The position numbers and the translations under genes were made by a program. From assembly GCA_016714935.1 (NCBI GenBank), contig JADKBU010000002.1:1-64000 (forward strand): a stretch of DNA of 64,000 nt. The letters are read 5' to 3'. Of the stretch, positions 53,468 through 62,990 are shown one piece after another; position 1 is the stretch's first letter, and each line of letters begins with the position of its first letter. The stretch is from Candidatus Accumulibacter propinquus (GTDB lineage Bacteria > Pseudomonadota > Gammaproteobacteria > Burkholderiales > Rhodocyclaceae). The notes under the pieces were generated by a model, which made no database searches, was not told the DNA's origin, and worked only from the letters and a program-made list of their open reading frames with translations.

Positions 53468-55264
53468 ATGAGTGCATCCAGCGCATCCCCGCCACCGCCG
53501 TCATCGCCGGGCCGCCTCGCCGCCCGCCCCGGAACCGGCCAGCCGACCGGCTGGCTGAAGTGGCTGCCGGGCCTGCAGACCCTGCGGCAGTACCAGATCG
53601 CCTGGCTGCGCCACGACGTCGCCGCCGGCCTGGTGCTGGCCACCATGCTGGTGCCGGTCGGCATCGCCTACGCCGTGGCCTCGGGCGTGCCCGGCATCTA
53701 CGGCCTGTACGCGACGATCATTCCGCTGCTCGCCTACGCGCTGTTCGGCCCCAGCCGCATCCTGGTGCTGGGACCGGATTCCTCGCTGGCGGCGCTGATC
53801 CTCGCCGTCGTGCTGCCGCTCTCGGGCGGCGACCCGCTGCGCGCCGTCGCGCTGGCCGGGATGATGGCCGTGGTCTCGGGCACGCTGTGCATCCTCGCCG
53901 GCGTCGCGCGTCTCGGCTTCGTCACCGAACTGCTCTCCAAGCCGATCCGCTACGGCTACATGAACGGCATCGCGCTGACCGTGCTGATCAGCCAGTTGCC
54001 GAAACTCTTCGGTTTCTCGGTGGCTGGCGACGAGCCGCTGCGCAAGCTCTGGGAATTCGCGCAGGCGCTGCTCGCCGGCAAGACCAACGTCGTCGCGCTG
54101 CTCGTCGGCGGCGCGACCCTGGCGCTGATCCTGCTGCTCAAGCGCAGCAAGCGCCTGCCGGGGGTCCTGATCGCCGTGATCGGCGCCACCCTGCTGGTCG
54201 CCACGCTCGGTCTCGACCGCTACGGGGTGTCGGTCCTCGGCGCGCTGCCGCAGGGCCTGCCGGCCTTCGCCATCCCGTGGATCACGCCCGCCGATATCGT
54301 GCCGGTGCTGATGGGCGGTTTCGCCGTGGCCATCGTTTCCTTCGCCGATACCAGCGTGCTCTCGCGGACCTACGCCGAAAAGACGGCAACCCCGGTGGAC
54401 CCCAACCAGGAAATGGTCGGCCTCGGCGCGGCCAACCTGGCGGCCGGATTCTTCCAGGGCTTCCCGATCAGCAGCAGTTCGTCGCGGACCCCGGTCGCCG
54501 AAGCCGCCGGCGCCAGGACGCAACTGACCAGCGTCGTCGGCGCCGTTGCCGTCGCGCTGCTGCTGTTGCTGGCGCCGAACCTGCTGCAATACCTGCCGAA
54601 CACCGCGCTGGCCGCGGTGGTCATCGCCGCCGCGCTGGGCCTGTTCGAGTTTGCCGACCTGCGGCGCATCTACCGCATCCAGCGCTGGGAGTTCTGGCTG
54701 TCGATCGGCTGCTGCATCGGCGTGGTGGTGCTCGGCGCCATTCCCGGCATCGGCCTGGCGATCGTGCTGGCGGTGATCGAATTCCTCTGGGACGGCTGGC
54801 GCCCGGACTCGGCGGTGCTCGGCCGCGTCAAGGGCATCAACGGCTACCACGACATTTCGCGTTACCCCGACGCCCGCCTGATCCCGGGCCTGGTCCTGTT
54901 CCGCTGGGCGGCGCCGCTGTTCTTCGCCAATGCCGAGTGGTTCTACGAACGCGCCCTCGACGCCGTCGCCGCCTCGCCGACGCCGGTGCGCTGGCTGGTG
55001 ATCACCGCCGAACCGGTGACCAGCGTCGACGTCACCGCCGCCGACCTCGTCGCCAAGCTCGACGAAACGCTGCAGGCGGCGGGCATCGAACTGTGCTTCG
55101 CCGAGATGAAGGATCCGGTTCAGGACAAGCTCAAGCGCTTCGGACTCTTCTCCCACCTCGGCGCCGAGGTCTTCTTCCCGACCATCGGCGAAGCGGTGAA
55201 CACCTACCTGAGGACCTATCCCGAGGTCGCTGAGACCTGGAAGAACCGAGATAACGCTGCCTGA
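53468..55264 (+). CDS. SulP-family anion transporter with STAS domain
   Basis: This 598-residue permease has the SulP opening LRHDVAAGLVLATMLVPVGIAYAVASGVPGIYGLYA, about 12 helices, the motif QGFPISSSSSRTPVAEAAGA, and a cytoplasmic STAS domain (about 470-590, including FFANAEWFYERALDAV and VTSVDVTAADLV). It may carry sulfate, bicarbonate or an organic dicarboxylate. The substrate cannot be read from the sequence. Confidence 0.92.
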   Translation: MSASSASPPPPSSPGRLAARPGTGQPTGWLKWLPGLQTLRQYQIAWLRHDVAAGLVLATMLVPVGIAYAVASGVPGIYGLYATIIPLLAYALFGPSRILVLGPDSSLAALILAVVLPLSGGDPLRAVALAGMMAVVSGTLCILAGVARLGFVTELLSKPIRYGYMNGIALTVLISQLPKLFGFSVAGDEPLRKLWEFAQALLAGKTNVVALLVGGATLALILLLKRSKRLPGVLIAVIGATLLVATLGLDRYGVSVLGALPQGLPAFAIPWITPADIVPVLMGGFAVAIVSFADTSVLSRTYAEKTATPVDPNQEMVGLGAANLAAGFFQGFPISSSSSRTPVAEAAGARTQLTSVVGAVAVALLLLLAPNLLQYLPNTALAAVVIAAALGLFEFADLRRIYRIQRWEFWLSIGCCIGVVVLGAIPGIGLAIVLAVIEFLWDGWRPDSAVLGRVKGINGYHDISRYPDARLIPGLVLFRWAAPLFFANAEWFYERALDAVAASPTPVRWLVITAEPVTSVDVTAADLVAKLDETLQAAGIELCFAEMKDPVQDKLKRFGLFSHLGAEVFFPTIGEAVNTYLRTYPEVAETWKNRDNAA

Positions 55265-55890
55265 GCGGCGCGGCGTCTGGTGGGCAGGTGGCGGGCCGGT
55301 GGGTGACGGGCGGTGGCGTGCCTCAGGCCGATCACTGCCTCGATTGCGGAAGCGCCCAGTTCCGGGTGGTCGCGACGCTCCCGTCATAACGTGACCCGAC
55401 GAAGCTGCGGGGGGCTCCTTTATGGTCGATCGCGATTCATGCTTTCCCGAGTGATCGGATGGCACTGTTGTGTTGTTCGCGGCGTCGTTCGGCTTCGCAG
55501 CGGATGATGGCTCCAGCAAACGCCGCACGAACTCCCTGGACCGTGATCCATCGCCGTACGGCCAGTCTGGCTCTGCATCGGCGTGCATTGTGGGGATCCG
55601 CGACGGCATGCCAGGCGATTGACTTTGGGTTGGCTCGCCGTACAATCGACACGAGTACCGCTCTCGCGGCGGTTCGGTCCAACAAGGTTTATCTTCCGCG
55701 TACCGTCGGCGCTTGAACTGGGCGCTTTCTGGGCGGCAGATAGACGCAATTCGTTAGCGCCTCAACTGGCCCACGATCAGGACGTTGGCCGGAAGAAACC
55801 AAGTGCTGCCAACTCGTACCCGTTGCTGACGCCACATGACCAAATCTACACCAGCGATTCCCAACATCCGGAAAGCTTCTTAAAAAGCGT
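55265..55890. other. intergenic stretch without a supported gene
   Basis: Several short frames are open, but none shows a domain or a ribosome site. Composition is less GC-rich than in the flanking SulP gene, consistent with foreign DNA that continues into the next gene. Confidence 0.4.
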
Positions 55891-55896
55891 CATGAC

Positions 55897-56640
55897 CATG
55901 AACGCGCATCATCCTCGCAAGGCTCATGAGCGCTTCTTGCTCGAACGCTTTGCGAATGCAGCCGATATCCAACTCCAAATTGTTGAAGAACGGGAAGCCC
56001 CGGACTTCCTCGCAAGCGTTAATGGTCGACTGATCGGAGTCGAAGTTACTGAATTATTCGTGGAGCGCCTGAACGGCCAACGCACAATGCAGGCGCATGA
56101 GTCAATAGCAAACCGAATTGTAGGCAAGGCCCAGCGTCTCTACATGCAAAGCGGTGCTCCCCCGGCGCACGTCACTGTTTGCTTTGGCCCAAGTAAAGAC
56201 CTACGAAGACTGAATCGCGATCGCTTGTCAGAAGCTTTGGCGGGTTTCGTCATTAAATTGGCACAGAACCATGGCAACGCGTCGACTGGCGGCCAGACTT
56301 CGTTTCCAAGTCGTTACCCGATGAAGTCTCATTCCTCCACGCACTTGGTACTCCAAGCCAAGAGATGGCGCATTGGTCGGTCGCTCGTGCAGGTTGGGTG
56401 GCACCACTGAAGGCCGAGCCACTTCAAGCACGTGTTGACGAGAAAGCAAGACGCCTGCCCTTCTACGAGGTTTCAATCTCTGAGAACTGGCTTGTAGTTG
56501 TTGCCAATGCTATGAATCCATCACAGCTGCTCGAAGCCAATCCTGACTTTCAGCCCGACAAGATTGCAAGCCCCTTCGCTCGCACGTACTTCTACAGGCA
56601 TCCGGACGCATTCGTTATCCAACTCGGAGAAACGCGATGA
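55897..56640 (+). pseudogene. PD-(D/E)xK-like nuclease-fold protein, frameshifted
   Basis: The N-terminal part has REAPDFLASVNGRLIGVEVTELF, which fits a PD...ExK/T nuclease-like core. At about 56280 the frame is lost. Shifting one base gives a continuous reading VDWRPDFVSKSLPDEVSFLH, and the second part then runs from MAHWSVARAGW to VIQLGETR and a stop at 56640. Joined, it would be about 248 residues. Codon use is less GC-rich than in its neighbours. The family is not known to me. A single sequencing indel would also explain the break. Confidence 0.6.
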
Positions 56641-56777
56641 AGCCTCTTCGCTCTATCCGCTCCGGCAAGTCATCCTGGTCGCCCTGAGTCCAGTACATAA
56701 GTTGGACTGAGCCTGCAAAGACCAACACCATCCGAACACATCGGACCATCGATGTTGGACTTCGTACTTCAGCCCAG

Positions 56778-56911
56778 AGCGGCCGCGCCGAGGCGAAGAA
56801 GACGCTCACCCTCATTCGCCAAGGTTCGGTGATCTGAACCGACGAATCGGACGCCTACGACCGGCTCGCTGCCAAGTATGCGGTCCGCCAGGTGAACCAC
56901 AGCCAGTAGTA
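56778..56911 (+). pseudogene. IS1595-type transposase remnant
   Basis: The reading SGRAEAKKTLTLIRQGSVI, stop, TDESDAYDRLAAKY, then VRQVNHSQ, stop, resembles the DDE catalytic region of IS1595-family transposases (TDESxAY...VNHSQ). Two in-frame stops and missing ends show that it is a relic. Confidence 0.6.
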
Positions 56912-56999
56912 TCTCGCATTGGTGCGGATACTGGCAGGGCAACCACTGGCTGGGAGAGAGCCTGGCGGAGTAAGGGGTGTCAGGCGACTGACCAGGTCG

Positions 57000-57137
57000 C
57001 GCCGTGTCCGTCACTGTCGCGTCCAGTTGGGCCAGTTCTGCTGCCAGTCGCCCTTTTCCTTCCCGCGATGCTCGATCAGCCCGGCCATCCCGGCACGCTT
57101 GCTCACCAAGGCCGTCACCACGTGGCTCCCCGCCATG
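57000..57137 (-). pseudogene. truncated small protein remnant
   Basis: Read leftwards from an ATG at 57137, the frame MAGSHVVTALVSKRAGM followed by AGLIEHRGKEKGDWQQ looks like the N-terminus of a small IS-associated or repeat-associated coiled-coil protein seen in Rhodocyclales. It soon runs into a stop. Together with the IS1595 relic it marks 56641-57221 as element debris. Confidence 0.35.
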
Positions 57138-57221
57138 AAAAATGCTCCTGTTTGTCGAAAACAAGTGCATTGTTGCCGAACCGACAGTCGGCCGCAGGGG
57201 GTGGCTAATCCATCATGCCAC

Positions 57222-57668
57222 TCAATCCCGATGGCCGTGCAGTTGTTGCTGCCCCTTGACCAGGTGCTGCAGTATGCCCAGCAACGCAGCGCTGGTCAGG
57301 CCGAGCATCAGGATGCCGTTGAGTGCCTCGAGTGGACCAAGGAATTTCCGTTCGCTGCTCATCACGATGTCGCCGTAGCCCAGCGAGGTGAAATTGACCG
57401 CCGAGTGGTAGACCGCTTCGTAGAACTCGCGGAACTCGCCCAGACAGAAGAACAGCGTGCCCCAGAGGGCGATCTGCAGGAAATTGCCGAGCATCATGAT
57501 CACCATCGCCAGCAGCAGCGTTCTGATGCCGGGGAATAGTCCATTGTCGGACCCGGGCTCGCCTGCCTGGCGCAGCGCGTAGCGGAAGCTCCAGAACGAG
57601 AAGCTGACCTGCACGATCAGACAACCCATCATGGTCAATAAACCGATCGCCAGGTTGATCAGGATCAT
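57222..57668 (-). CDS. two-helix ion channel family protein
   Basis: This 148-residue protein has membrane helices, a pore loop with the selectivity-type sequence Thr94-Ser-Leu-Gly97-Tyr-Gly99-Asp (FTSLGYGDIVMS), and a last helix (LNGILMLGLTSAALLGIL). It fits the minimal potassium-channel (Ion_trans_2) fold, though the filter differs from TVGYG. It is the last gene of a five-gene leftward operon, 14 nt after the DUF2955 gene, an odd partner for an efflux system. AAGGAG precedes the start. Confidence 0.82.
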   Translation of the reverse strand: MILINLAIGLLTMMGCLIVQVSFSFWSFRYALRQAGEPGSDNGLFPGIRTLLLAMVIMMLGNFLQIALWGTLFFCLGEFREFYEAVYHSAVNFTSLGYGDIVMSSERKFLGPLEALNGILMLGLTSAALLGILQHLVKGQQQLHGHRD

Positions 57669-57682
57669 GCCGTTCTCCTTCT

Positions 57683-58714
57683 TCAGCCGTTGTGGAAGAG
57701 CAGGGCCTTGCTTCTCGAGGAGCGCCAGCGTTCGAGCAGCCAGACCGTGGCCCAGGCATAGCAGGCGACGCCGACGAACAGGCAGACCCGGACGGCGGAT
57801 GCCCCCAGCACGCCCGTGCCGCCGGCGCTGTCCTCGATCGCCGGGCCGAGCAGGATCAGCATGGTCATCAACGCATTGTTCCAGAACACCGGCGGGAAGG
57901 CCGTGCGTCTGACCCGGAAGAGTCGCGCGCCGGCCCACAGGGCGGCCGCCATCATCCACAGCAGCAGCATCCAAAGGCAGGGCCAGAGCGACAGGCCGCA
58001 CCAGACGACCAGGGCCATCGCCGCCCCCATCAGGGTCGATCCCACCAGTTCCCGACCAGCCGAGCGGGTGTCGGTGGAACCCGCCTGCTGCCCGAGAGCG
58101 GCGGTCTTGATGATCGCCGCGAGGTAGAACGAGGGGTCGGTCAGCGCCAGGACGAACACCGGCATCACCACGATCATGCCACGCAGCGCAATCCAGCCCG
58201 CCGTCTCGCGGCTGGGCGGCGGCGCCCTGACGGCCTTCGCGGCCGCACCCGGTGCGTCGGGAAAAAAGGTGTGCGACAGGCTGCCGACCAGGCCGCCGAC
58301 GGCGATCCCGACGGCGATGGTCACGCTGATGACCGTCACCAGCGCCTGCTCGGCCACTCCGGCGACCGGGATCAGCGTGAAAGCCACGACCAGGAGCATG
58401 GTCAGCGGGTTGCCGGTACGGATGCCGAAGAAGAACAGCGCGTACAGGATCGCGCCGGTCAGCAGCACCGCGGCCAGCGCGTAGTTTTCCAGCAATGGGA
58501 CCATCAACACCCCCGTCACCAGCAGGCCGGCGAGCAGCAGGGCCAGGGCCGCCGCCTTGACCGGCGGAATCGGCGGACCCGGCTTGCACAACACAATCAT
58601 GGCCATCAGGCAGACCACGTGCGGCATCTGCAGCGCGAAGCCGTAGGCGACCAGCACGGCCAGGCCGAGGCCGACCGCCAGCCGCAGCACCGCCTTGTCC
58701 GCCGGGGTGATCAT
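57683..58714 (-). CDS. DUF2955 (FUSC-like) inner-membrane protein
   Basis: The 343-residue protein has two sets of membrane helices, as in the FUSC/aromatic-acid exporter group (MPHVVCLMAMIVLCKPGPP, GNPLTMLLVVAFTLIPVAG, WNNALMTMLILLGPAI). In such systems it supplies the inner-membrane pump, with HlyD-like and outer-membrane partners. The gene starts 7 nt after the HlyD gene stop. Confidence 0.82.
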   Translation of the reverse strand: MITPADKAVLRLAVGLGLAVLVAYGFALQMPHVVCLMAMIVLCKPGPPIPPVKAAALALLLAGLLVTGVLMVPLLENYALAAVLLTGAILYALFFFGIRTGNPLTMLLVVAFTLIPVAGVAEQALVTVISVTIAVGIAVGGLVGSLSHTFFPDAPGAAAKAVRAPPPSRETAGWIALRGMIVVMPVFVLALTDPSFYLAAIIKTAALGQQAGSTDTRSAGRELVGSTLMGAAMALVVWCGLSLWPCLWMLLLWMMAAALWAGARLFRVRRTAFPPVFWNNALMTMLILLGPAIEDSAGGTGVLGASAVRVCLFVGVACYAWATVWLLERWRSSRSKALLFHNG

Positions 58715-58721
58715 CGGTCGC

Positions 58722-59864
58722 TCAATAGAGGTACGAGAGCAGGCTCATCAGCCGGATGTAGCCCGCGCCGAGCAGGTTCATCAGGAAGTTGTCGCCGGTG
58801 AACACCATCACCTCGGCCTGGCCACCGGGGCGGGCCCTGCCCAGCCGGCCCGCTTCGGCAGCGTCGAATTCGATCGCCACCGGGAAGCGCTGCGCCTGGC
58901 GCAGCCAGTCGCGGCTGTTCTGGATCGTCGGCAGCGTTCCGGCCGGCGCCTGCTGGCCGGAACTGACGCCACCGCCGACACTGCGCACACGGCCTTTGAG
59001 TACCTCGCCGGGCAGCACGTCGAGAATGATCGCCACCTCGTCGCCCGGATCGATGTTGCCGAGGTTGTTCTCGGTCAGGTCGGCGTTGATCCACAGGTCG
59101 TGGTTGGCGATCAGCGTCATCGCCGCCGCGCCCGCCTGGGCGAAATGGCCGACATCGGTGCGCAGGTCGGTGACGACGCCACGCCCGGGGGCGACCACCT
59201 TGGTGCGCGCCAGGTCGAGCTCGGCCTTCTCGATCGCCGAGCCCGCGCTGCGCAGTTGCGCGTTGTTGTCACCGCTCTCGCCGGCCGCCTCCTGCGCCTT
59301 GCGCAGGTCGGCCTCGGCGGCCTTTTCCTGGCTGCGCGCCTGGATCCGGGTGGCCTGCGCGACCTCCAGCCGGCGTACCGAGATGGCGCCGGGGTCCTCC
59401 GCGTAGAGCGATTCCTGCCGCGTCGCATCCTTGTCGGCCTTGACATGGTTGGCCTGCGCCGCCTGCAGCGAGGCGCGCGCGGCCTCCACCGTCGCCGCCG
59501 AAGCATTCACCGAACGCTGCACCGACTCGTAGTCCGAGCGGCTGCGCTGCAAGGCGATCCGGTACTGGCTCGGGTCGATGTCGAACAGCGGCTGCCCCGC
59601 CGCAACCGCGTCGTTGTTCCTGACGTGCACCGCCAGCACCTTGCCCGACACTTCGGCCGCCACCGGCACGACGAAGGCCTGGACTCTCGCCTGCGAGCTG
59701 TGCGGGGTCAGGCGGTCGGCGGCGAAATACCAGACCAGACTGGCGGCGATCAGCGCCAGCACGAGGGTCGCGCCAATCCGCGTGCCCTTGCCCGGCTGCG
59801 CCGAAGACGGCTCCGCTGTCGCCCCGGCTGCTCCTTCGTCGTGCCCTGCGGTGTCCTCACTCAT
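58722..59864 (-). CDS. HlyD/EmrA-family membrane fusion protein
   Basis: This 380-residue periplasmic adaptor has one membrane helix (IGATLVLALIAASLVWYF), a biotinyl-lipoyl half (VAAEVSGKVLAVHVRNNDAVAAGQPLFDID), a long coiled coil (about 105-205), the second lipoyl half (TKVVAPGRGVVTDLRTDVG) and a beta-barrel region. It links the DUF2955 pump to the NodT channel. Its start overlaps the end of nodT by 8 bp. Confidence 0.9.
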   Translation of the reverse strand: MSEDTAGHDEGAAGATAEPSSAQPGKGTRIGATLVLALIAASLVWYFAADRLTPHSSQARVQAFVVPVAAEVSGKVLAVHVRNNDAVAAGQPLFDIDPSQYRIALQRSRSDYESVQRSVNASAATVEAARASLQAAQANHVKADKDATRQESLYAEDPGAISVRRLEVAQATRIQARSQEKAAEADLRKAQEAAGESGDNNAQLRSAGSAIEKAELDLARTKVVAPGRGVVTDLRTDVGHFAQAGAAAMTLIANHDLWINADLTENNLGNIDPGDEVAIILDVLPGEVLKGRVRSVGGGVSSGQQAPAGTLPTIQNSRDWLRQAQRFPVAIEFDAAEAGRLGRARPGGQAEVMVFTGDNFLMNLLGAGYIRLMSLLSYLY

Positions 59865-61428
59865 GGCTCTTCGGTCCCCCCGGTCTGATCAGTTGTGGGC
59901 CCGTGTCGGGCGCCGGCAGTGGTTCCTGCAGCAGCTCCCGCCAGTCGCCGCGCTCGCCCATGGTTTCGCGGGTCGCGTCATCGAGCAGCGGGCGGCCCCG
60001 CCCCGCCAGCCAGCCGCCGCCCATCGCCTTGTACAAGGCGACCAGACTCTGCGCCACGCTGCCCTGGTTGTTCACCAGGCGCTCCTGCTGGCTGAACAGC
60101 GTCCGCTGCGAATCGAGCACCCGCTCGAAGTTGGCCAGGCCTTCGCGGTACTGGAGGTTGGCAATCGCCAGCGAGCGCTGCGCGGCCTTGACCGCTTCCT
60201 CGAGGATGGGGATCTGTTCGCGGTTCGTGGCAAACCCCACCGCCGCGTCATCGACCTCGCGCGCGGCCTGCAACACCGTCCCCTGATACTGCTCGTAGGC
60301 TTGCTGGAAGCGGGCGTCCTGCACCAGCACCTGGCCGGTCAGCCGGCCGTGATCGAAGACGTTCCAGACCAGGCTGGGGCCGAGGCCCCAGGCGAAGATC
60401 CGCGGCGATCCGGAGAGCGAGGTAGCCGACAGGCCGAGCGAGCCGAGCAGGGCGATCGATGGATAGAGATCGGCCACACTGACCCCGATCAGCGCCGACT
60501 GGGCCGCCAGTTGCAACTCGGCCGCGCGTACGTCGGGACGGCGGCGCAGCAGATCGGCCGGCAGGTCGACGATGATTCCGAGTTCGGCTTGCGGGATGGT
60601 GTTCCTGCCGCTCGCCATTTCGGGCAGCGGTCCGGGCGGCCGGGCGAGCAGCACGCTCAGCGCATTCCGGGTCTGACGCAGGCTGCCCTCAAGCTGCGGA
60701 ATCGTCGACAGCGTACCGAGGTACTGCGCCCTGGCCTGCTGCACGTCGAGTTCAGAGTCGTTGCCATGTTTGAACAGCCGCTCGGTAATTTCCAGGCTGC
60801 GTTTCTGCAGCGCAACGTTTTCATGGGCGATCTTCAGCCGTAGTTCGATGGTGCGGATGGCGCAGTAGAAATTGGCGACCTGTGCGGCCATCAGCACCTG
60901 CAGATCGTCGTACTGCGCGATGCTGGCGAAGTAGCCGGCATCGGCGGCCTCGATACTGCGCCGGAACTTGCCCCAGAAATCGATTTCCCAGCCGACCGCA
61001 AGGCCGGCGTTGTACGCGGTCAGGGTGCTGTCGGGCCCGGTCGAACGTTCCTCGCCGGTGCGCAGAACCTTGCCGGTGAGCTGCTGTTGCTGTGGATAGA
61101 GCAGGCTGCCGGCAATCATCAGTTGCGCACGTGCTTCCAGGATACGCATCCCGGCGGTGCGCACGTTGGGATTCACGCGCTGGGCCTCGGCGATCAGTTG
61201 GTCGAGCACCGGATCGTTGAAGTTGCGCCACCACTCCTCGGTCTGCGCGCGCGCCTTGCCACGTTGTTCGGCGTTCAGCGAATCCAGCGAACCGCCCGAC
61301 CAGCCAGGCAGCCAGGAAACTTCAGGACGCTTGAAGTCGGGCCCGACCGCGGCGCAGCCGCCGAGCAGCAGCGCCGCGGCGACGACGGTGAGCGGCAGGC
61401 CGGACGCCCCGGCAGGGCGTTTGCTCAC
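59857..61428 (-). CDS. NodT-family outer-membrane efflux lipoprotein
   Basis: This 523-residue TolC-like protein has a lipoprotein signal (VVAAALLLGGCAAVG; lipidated Cys25) and two OEP repeats with the usual heptad helices and RRRPDVRAAELQLAAQ. It forms the outer-membrane exit duct. The GTG start lies 4 nt after the PerM-like gene, and the C-terminus overlaps the HlyD gene. The substrate is unknown; aromatic or antibiotic compounds are typical. Confidence 0.92.
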   Translation of the reverse strand: MSKRPAGASGLPLTVVAAALLLGGCAAVGPDFKRPEVSWLPGWSGGSLDSLNAEQRGKARAQTEEWWRNFNDPVLDQLIAEAQRVNPNVRTAGMRILEARAQLMIAGSLLYPQQQQLTGKVLRTGEERSTGPDSTLTAYNAGLAVGWEIDFWGKFRRSIEAADAGYFASIAQYDDLQVLMAAQVANFYCAIRTIELRLKIAHENVALQKRSLEITERLFKHGNDSELDVQQARAQYLGTLSTIPQLEGSLRQTRNALSVLLARPPGPLPEMASGRNTIPQAELGIIVDLPADLLRRRPDVRAAELQLAAQSALIGVSVADLYPSIALLGSLGLSATSLSGSPRIFAWGLGPSLVWNVFDHGRLTGQVLVQDARFQQAYEQYQGTVLQAAREVDDAAVGFATNREQIPILEEAVKAAQRSLAIANLQYREGLANFERVLDSQRTLFSQQERLVNNQGSVAQSLVALYKAMGGGWLAGRGRPLLDDATRETMGERGDWRELLQEPLPAPDTGPQLIRPGGPKSHE

Positions 61429-61432
61429 CGGT

Positions 61433-62566
61433 TCAGAGCGTCATGGAAACCGAGTCGCTTGCGGTCGGTTGCCGCGAACGCTCCGGGTTGTCATCGACCC
61501 AGCGCATGAAGATCTGGTAGCCCACCGCGAGTATCGCGGCGCCGACGAACATGCCGAGGATGCCGTCGGTCGCCATGCCGCCGAGCGCGCCGAGCAGGAT
61601 CACCGGCATCGGCGCATCGACGCCGCGGCCGAGCATCAACGGTTTCAGCACGTTATCTACGGAGCCGGCGATCAGGATCAAGACGCTATAGGCAATGGCC
61701 GGCGTCGTCGCGTAATCGCCACTCGTCCACATCCAGCCGATGACGGGCAGCGTGACGATGGCGGCAGGCACCTGCGCGACGCCGAGCATGAGGGTGACCA
61801 GTGCCAGCGCGCCGGCGAACGGGACGTTCGCGATGATCAGCGAGATGCCGATCAGCAGCGCCTGGATGCAGGCGATGCCGATGACCCCCGAGGCCACGGC
61901 GCGCACCGTCGAGGTTGTGAGCTGGGTAAACTCGGCACCGCGGGCGATGCCGGCGACGCGTTCGAAGATCGCCTGCATGGCGGGTGCGCCCGCTTCAGCG
62001 TAGGCCATCATGATGCCGGCGATGATGAAAGAAAACAGGAATTTGAGCAGGCCGCCGCCCAGGCTGGCAACGATGCTCAACGCCTTGCTCGACAGTTCGC
62101 TGACCTTGGGCTGCATGCTCCTGACGAATGCCGGCAGGTCGTTGTGCGCCTGCGACCAGGTGGCATGTACCTTCTTGCCGACGATCGGCAGTGCAGCGAT
62201 GCTTGCCGGCGGTGCAGGGATACTGAGCGTGTTGTCATTGACCCCGTTGATCAACTCATGAACCGAATCGCCGAACGAACTGCTCAGCATCACTGTCGGC
62301 GTGACGATCAGGCCGAGGCCGAGCACGACGATCAGCATCGCCGCGCGCCCCTGCCTGCCGCCGATCCGCTTCGCGAGCTTCTGCTGCAGCGGATAGAGGG
62401 TGACCGCCAGGATCAGCGCCCACAGCATCATCGTCAGGAACGGCGCGAAGAAGTGGAAGCACAACCACACGAGGGCAAACACGAGGCCGGCGCGGATCAA
62501 GGTATCCAGCAGTCGCCGAGACAGGCGCTCTTCAAGTGCGTGATCAATCTCTTGTGGTGTATTCAT
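61433..62566 (-). CDS. AI-2E/PerM-family transporter
   Basis: This 377-residue membrane protein has the family pattern: paired helices at the N-terminus (FALVWLCFHFFAPFLTMMLWALILAVTLYP), a soluble loop (about 120-175), then helices with VLILIAGSVDNVLKPLMLGRG and GALGGMATDGILGMFVGAAIL. Members export small molecules such as autoinducer-2 or move ions. It begins the efflux operon; upstream (62567-62892) no gene is recognised. Confidence 0.88.
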   Translation of the reverse strand: MNTPQEIDHALEERLSRRLLDTLIRAGLVFALVWLCFHFFAPFLTMMLWALILAVTLYPLQQKLAKRIGGRQGRAAMLIVVLGLGLIVTPTVMLSSSFGDSVHELINGVNDNTLSIPAPPASIAALPIVGKKVHATWSQAHNDLPAFVRSMQPKVSELSSKALSIVASLGGGLLKFLFSFIIAGIMMAYAEAGAPAMQAIFERVAGIARGAEFTQLTTSTVRAVASGVIGIACIQALLIGISLIIANVPFAGALALVTLMLGVAQVPAAIVTLPVIGWMWTSGDYATTPAIAYSVLILIAGSVDNVLKPLMLGRGVDAPMPVILLGALGGMATDGILGMFVGAAILAVGYQIFMRWVDDNPERSRQPTASDSVSMTL

Positions 62567-62892
62567 TGGCGGGCTCCTGCTTGCAGAAAATGTCGGCGTA
62601 ATCGGGAAAAGATCGGAATCTAGCATAGATGGGGCGCTGGCAATGTTCAAGCCCGGGAGCTGCTGCGTTTTCGCCAATGCGGCTCGGGCGGCAAGGCGCA
62701 ACCGTTTGACCGCGTGCATCGGCAGTTGGCAGGCCGGGATCTTGATGACCTTGGCCGCCTCGACGGCATCGGCTTCGCAGCATCGCCGGCTCCGTCTCTC
62801 CATCAGGTGGAATCCCCCGGAGTTCTCGAAGGACGGTGTTGTAAAGTAACGGGCTTCTGCCGCTGCGCGTCACCACCCCAGGAAGCCCGTTC

Positions 62893-62970
62893 ATGGCCAT
62901 CAAGAAATCCGACCTCTACTCGTCCCTCTGGGCTTCGTGCGATGAGCTGCGCGGCGGCATGGATGCCAGC
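62893..62970 (+). pseudogene. hsdM: hsdM 5' stub (type I restriction-modification)
   Basis: The frame opens MAIKKSDLYSSLW and continues CDELRGGMDAS, the characteristic N-terminus of the type I methyltransferase subunit HsdM. Homology stops at about 62970, where the sequence joins another gene fragment; the frame closes at 63061-63063. All but 26 residues of HsdM are missing. Confidence 0.8.
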
Positions 62971-62990
62971 CGGAATGGACGGGGGAACGA

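Noticed and set aside
53501..55645. 714-codon minus-strand frame opposite the SulP gene
   Set aside because: Antisense shadow; the plus-strand protein is a complete SulP transporter.
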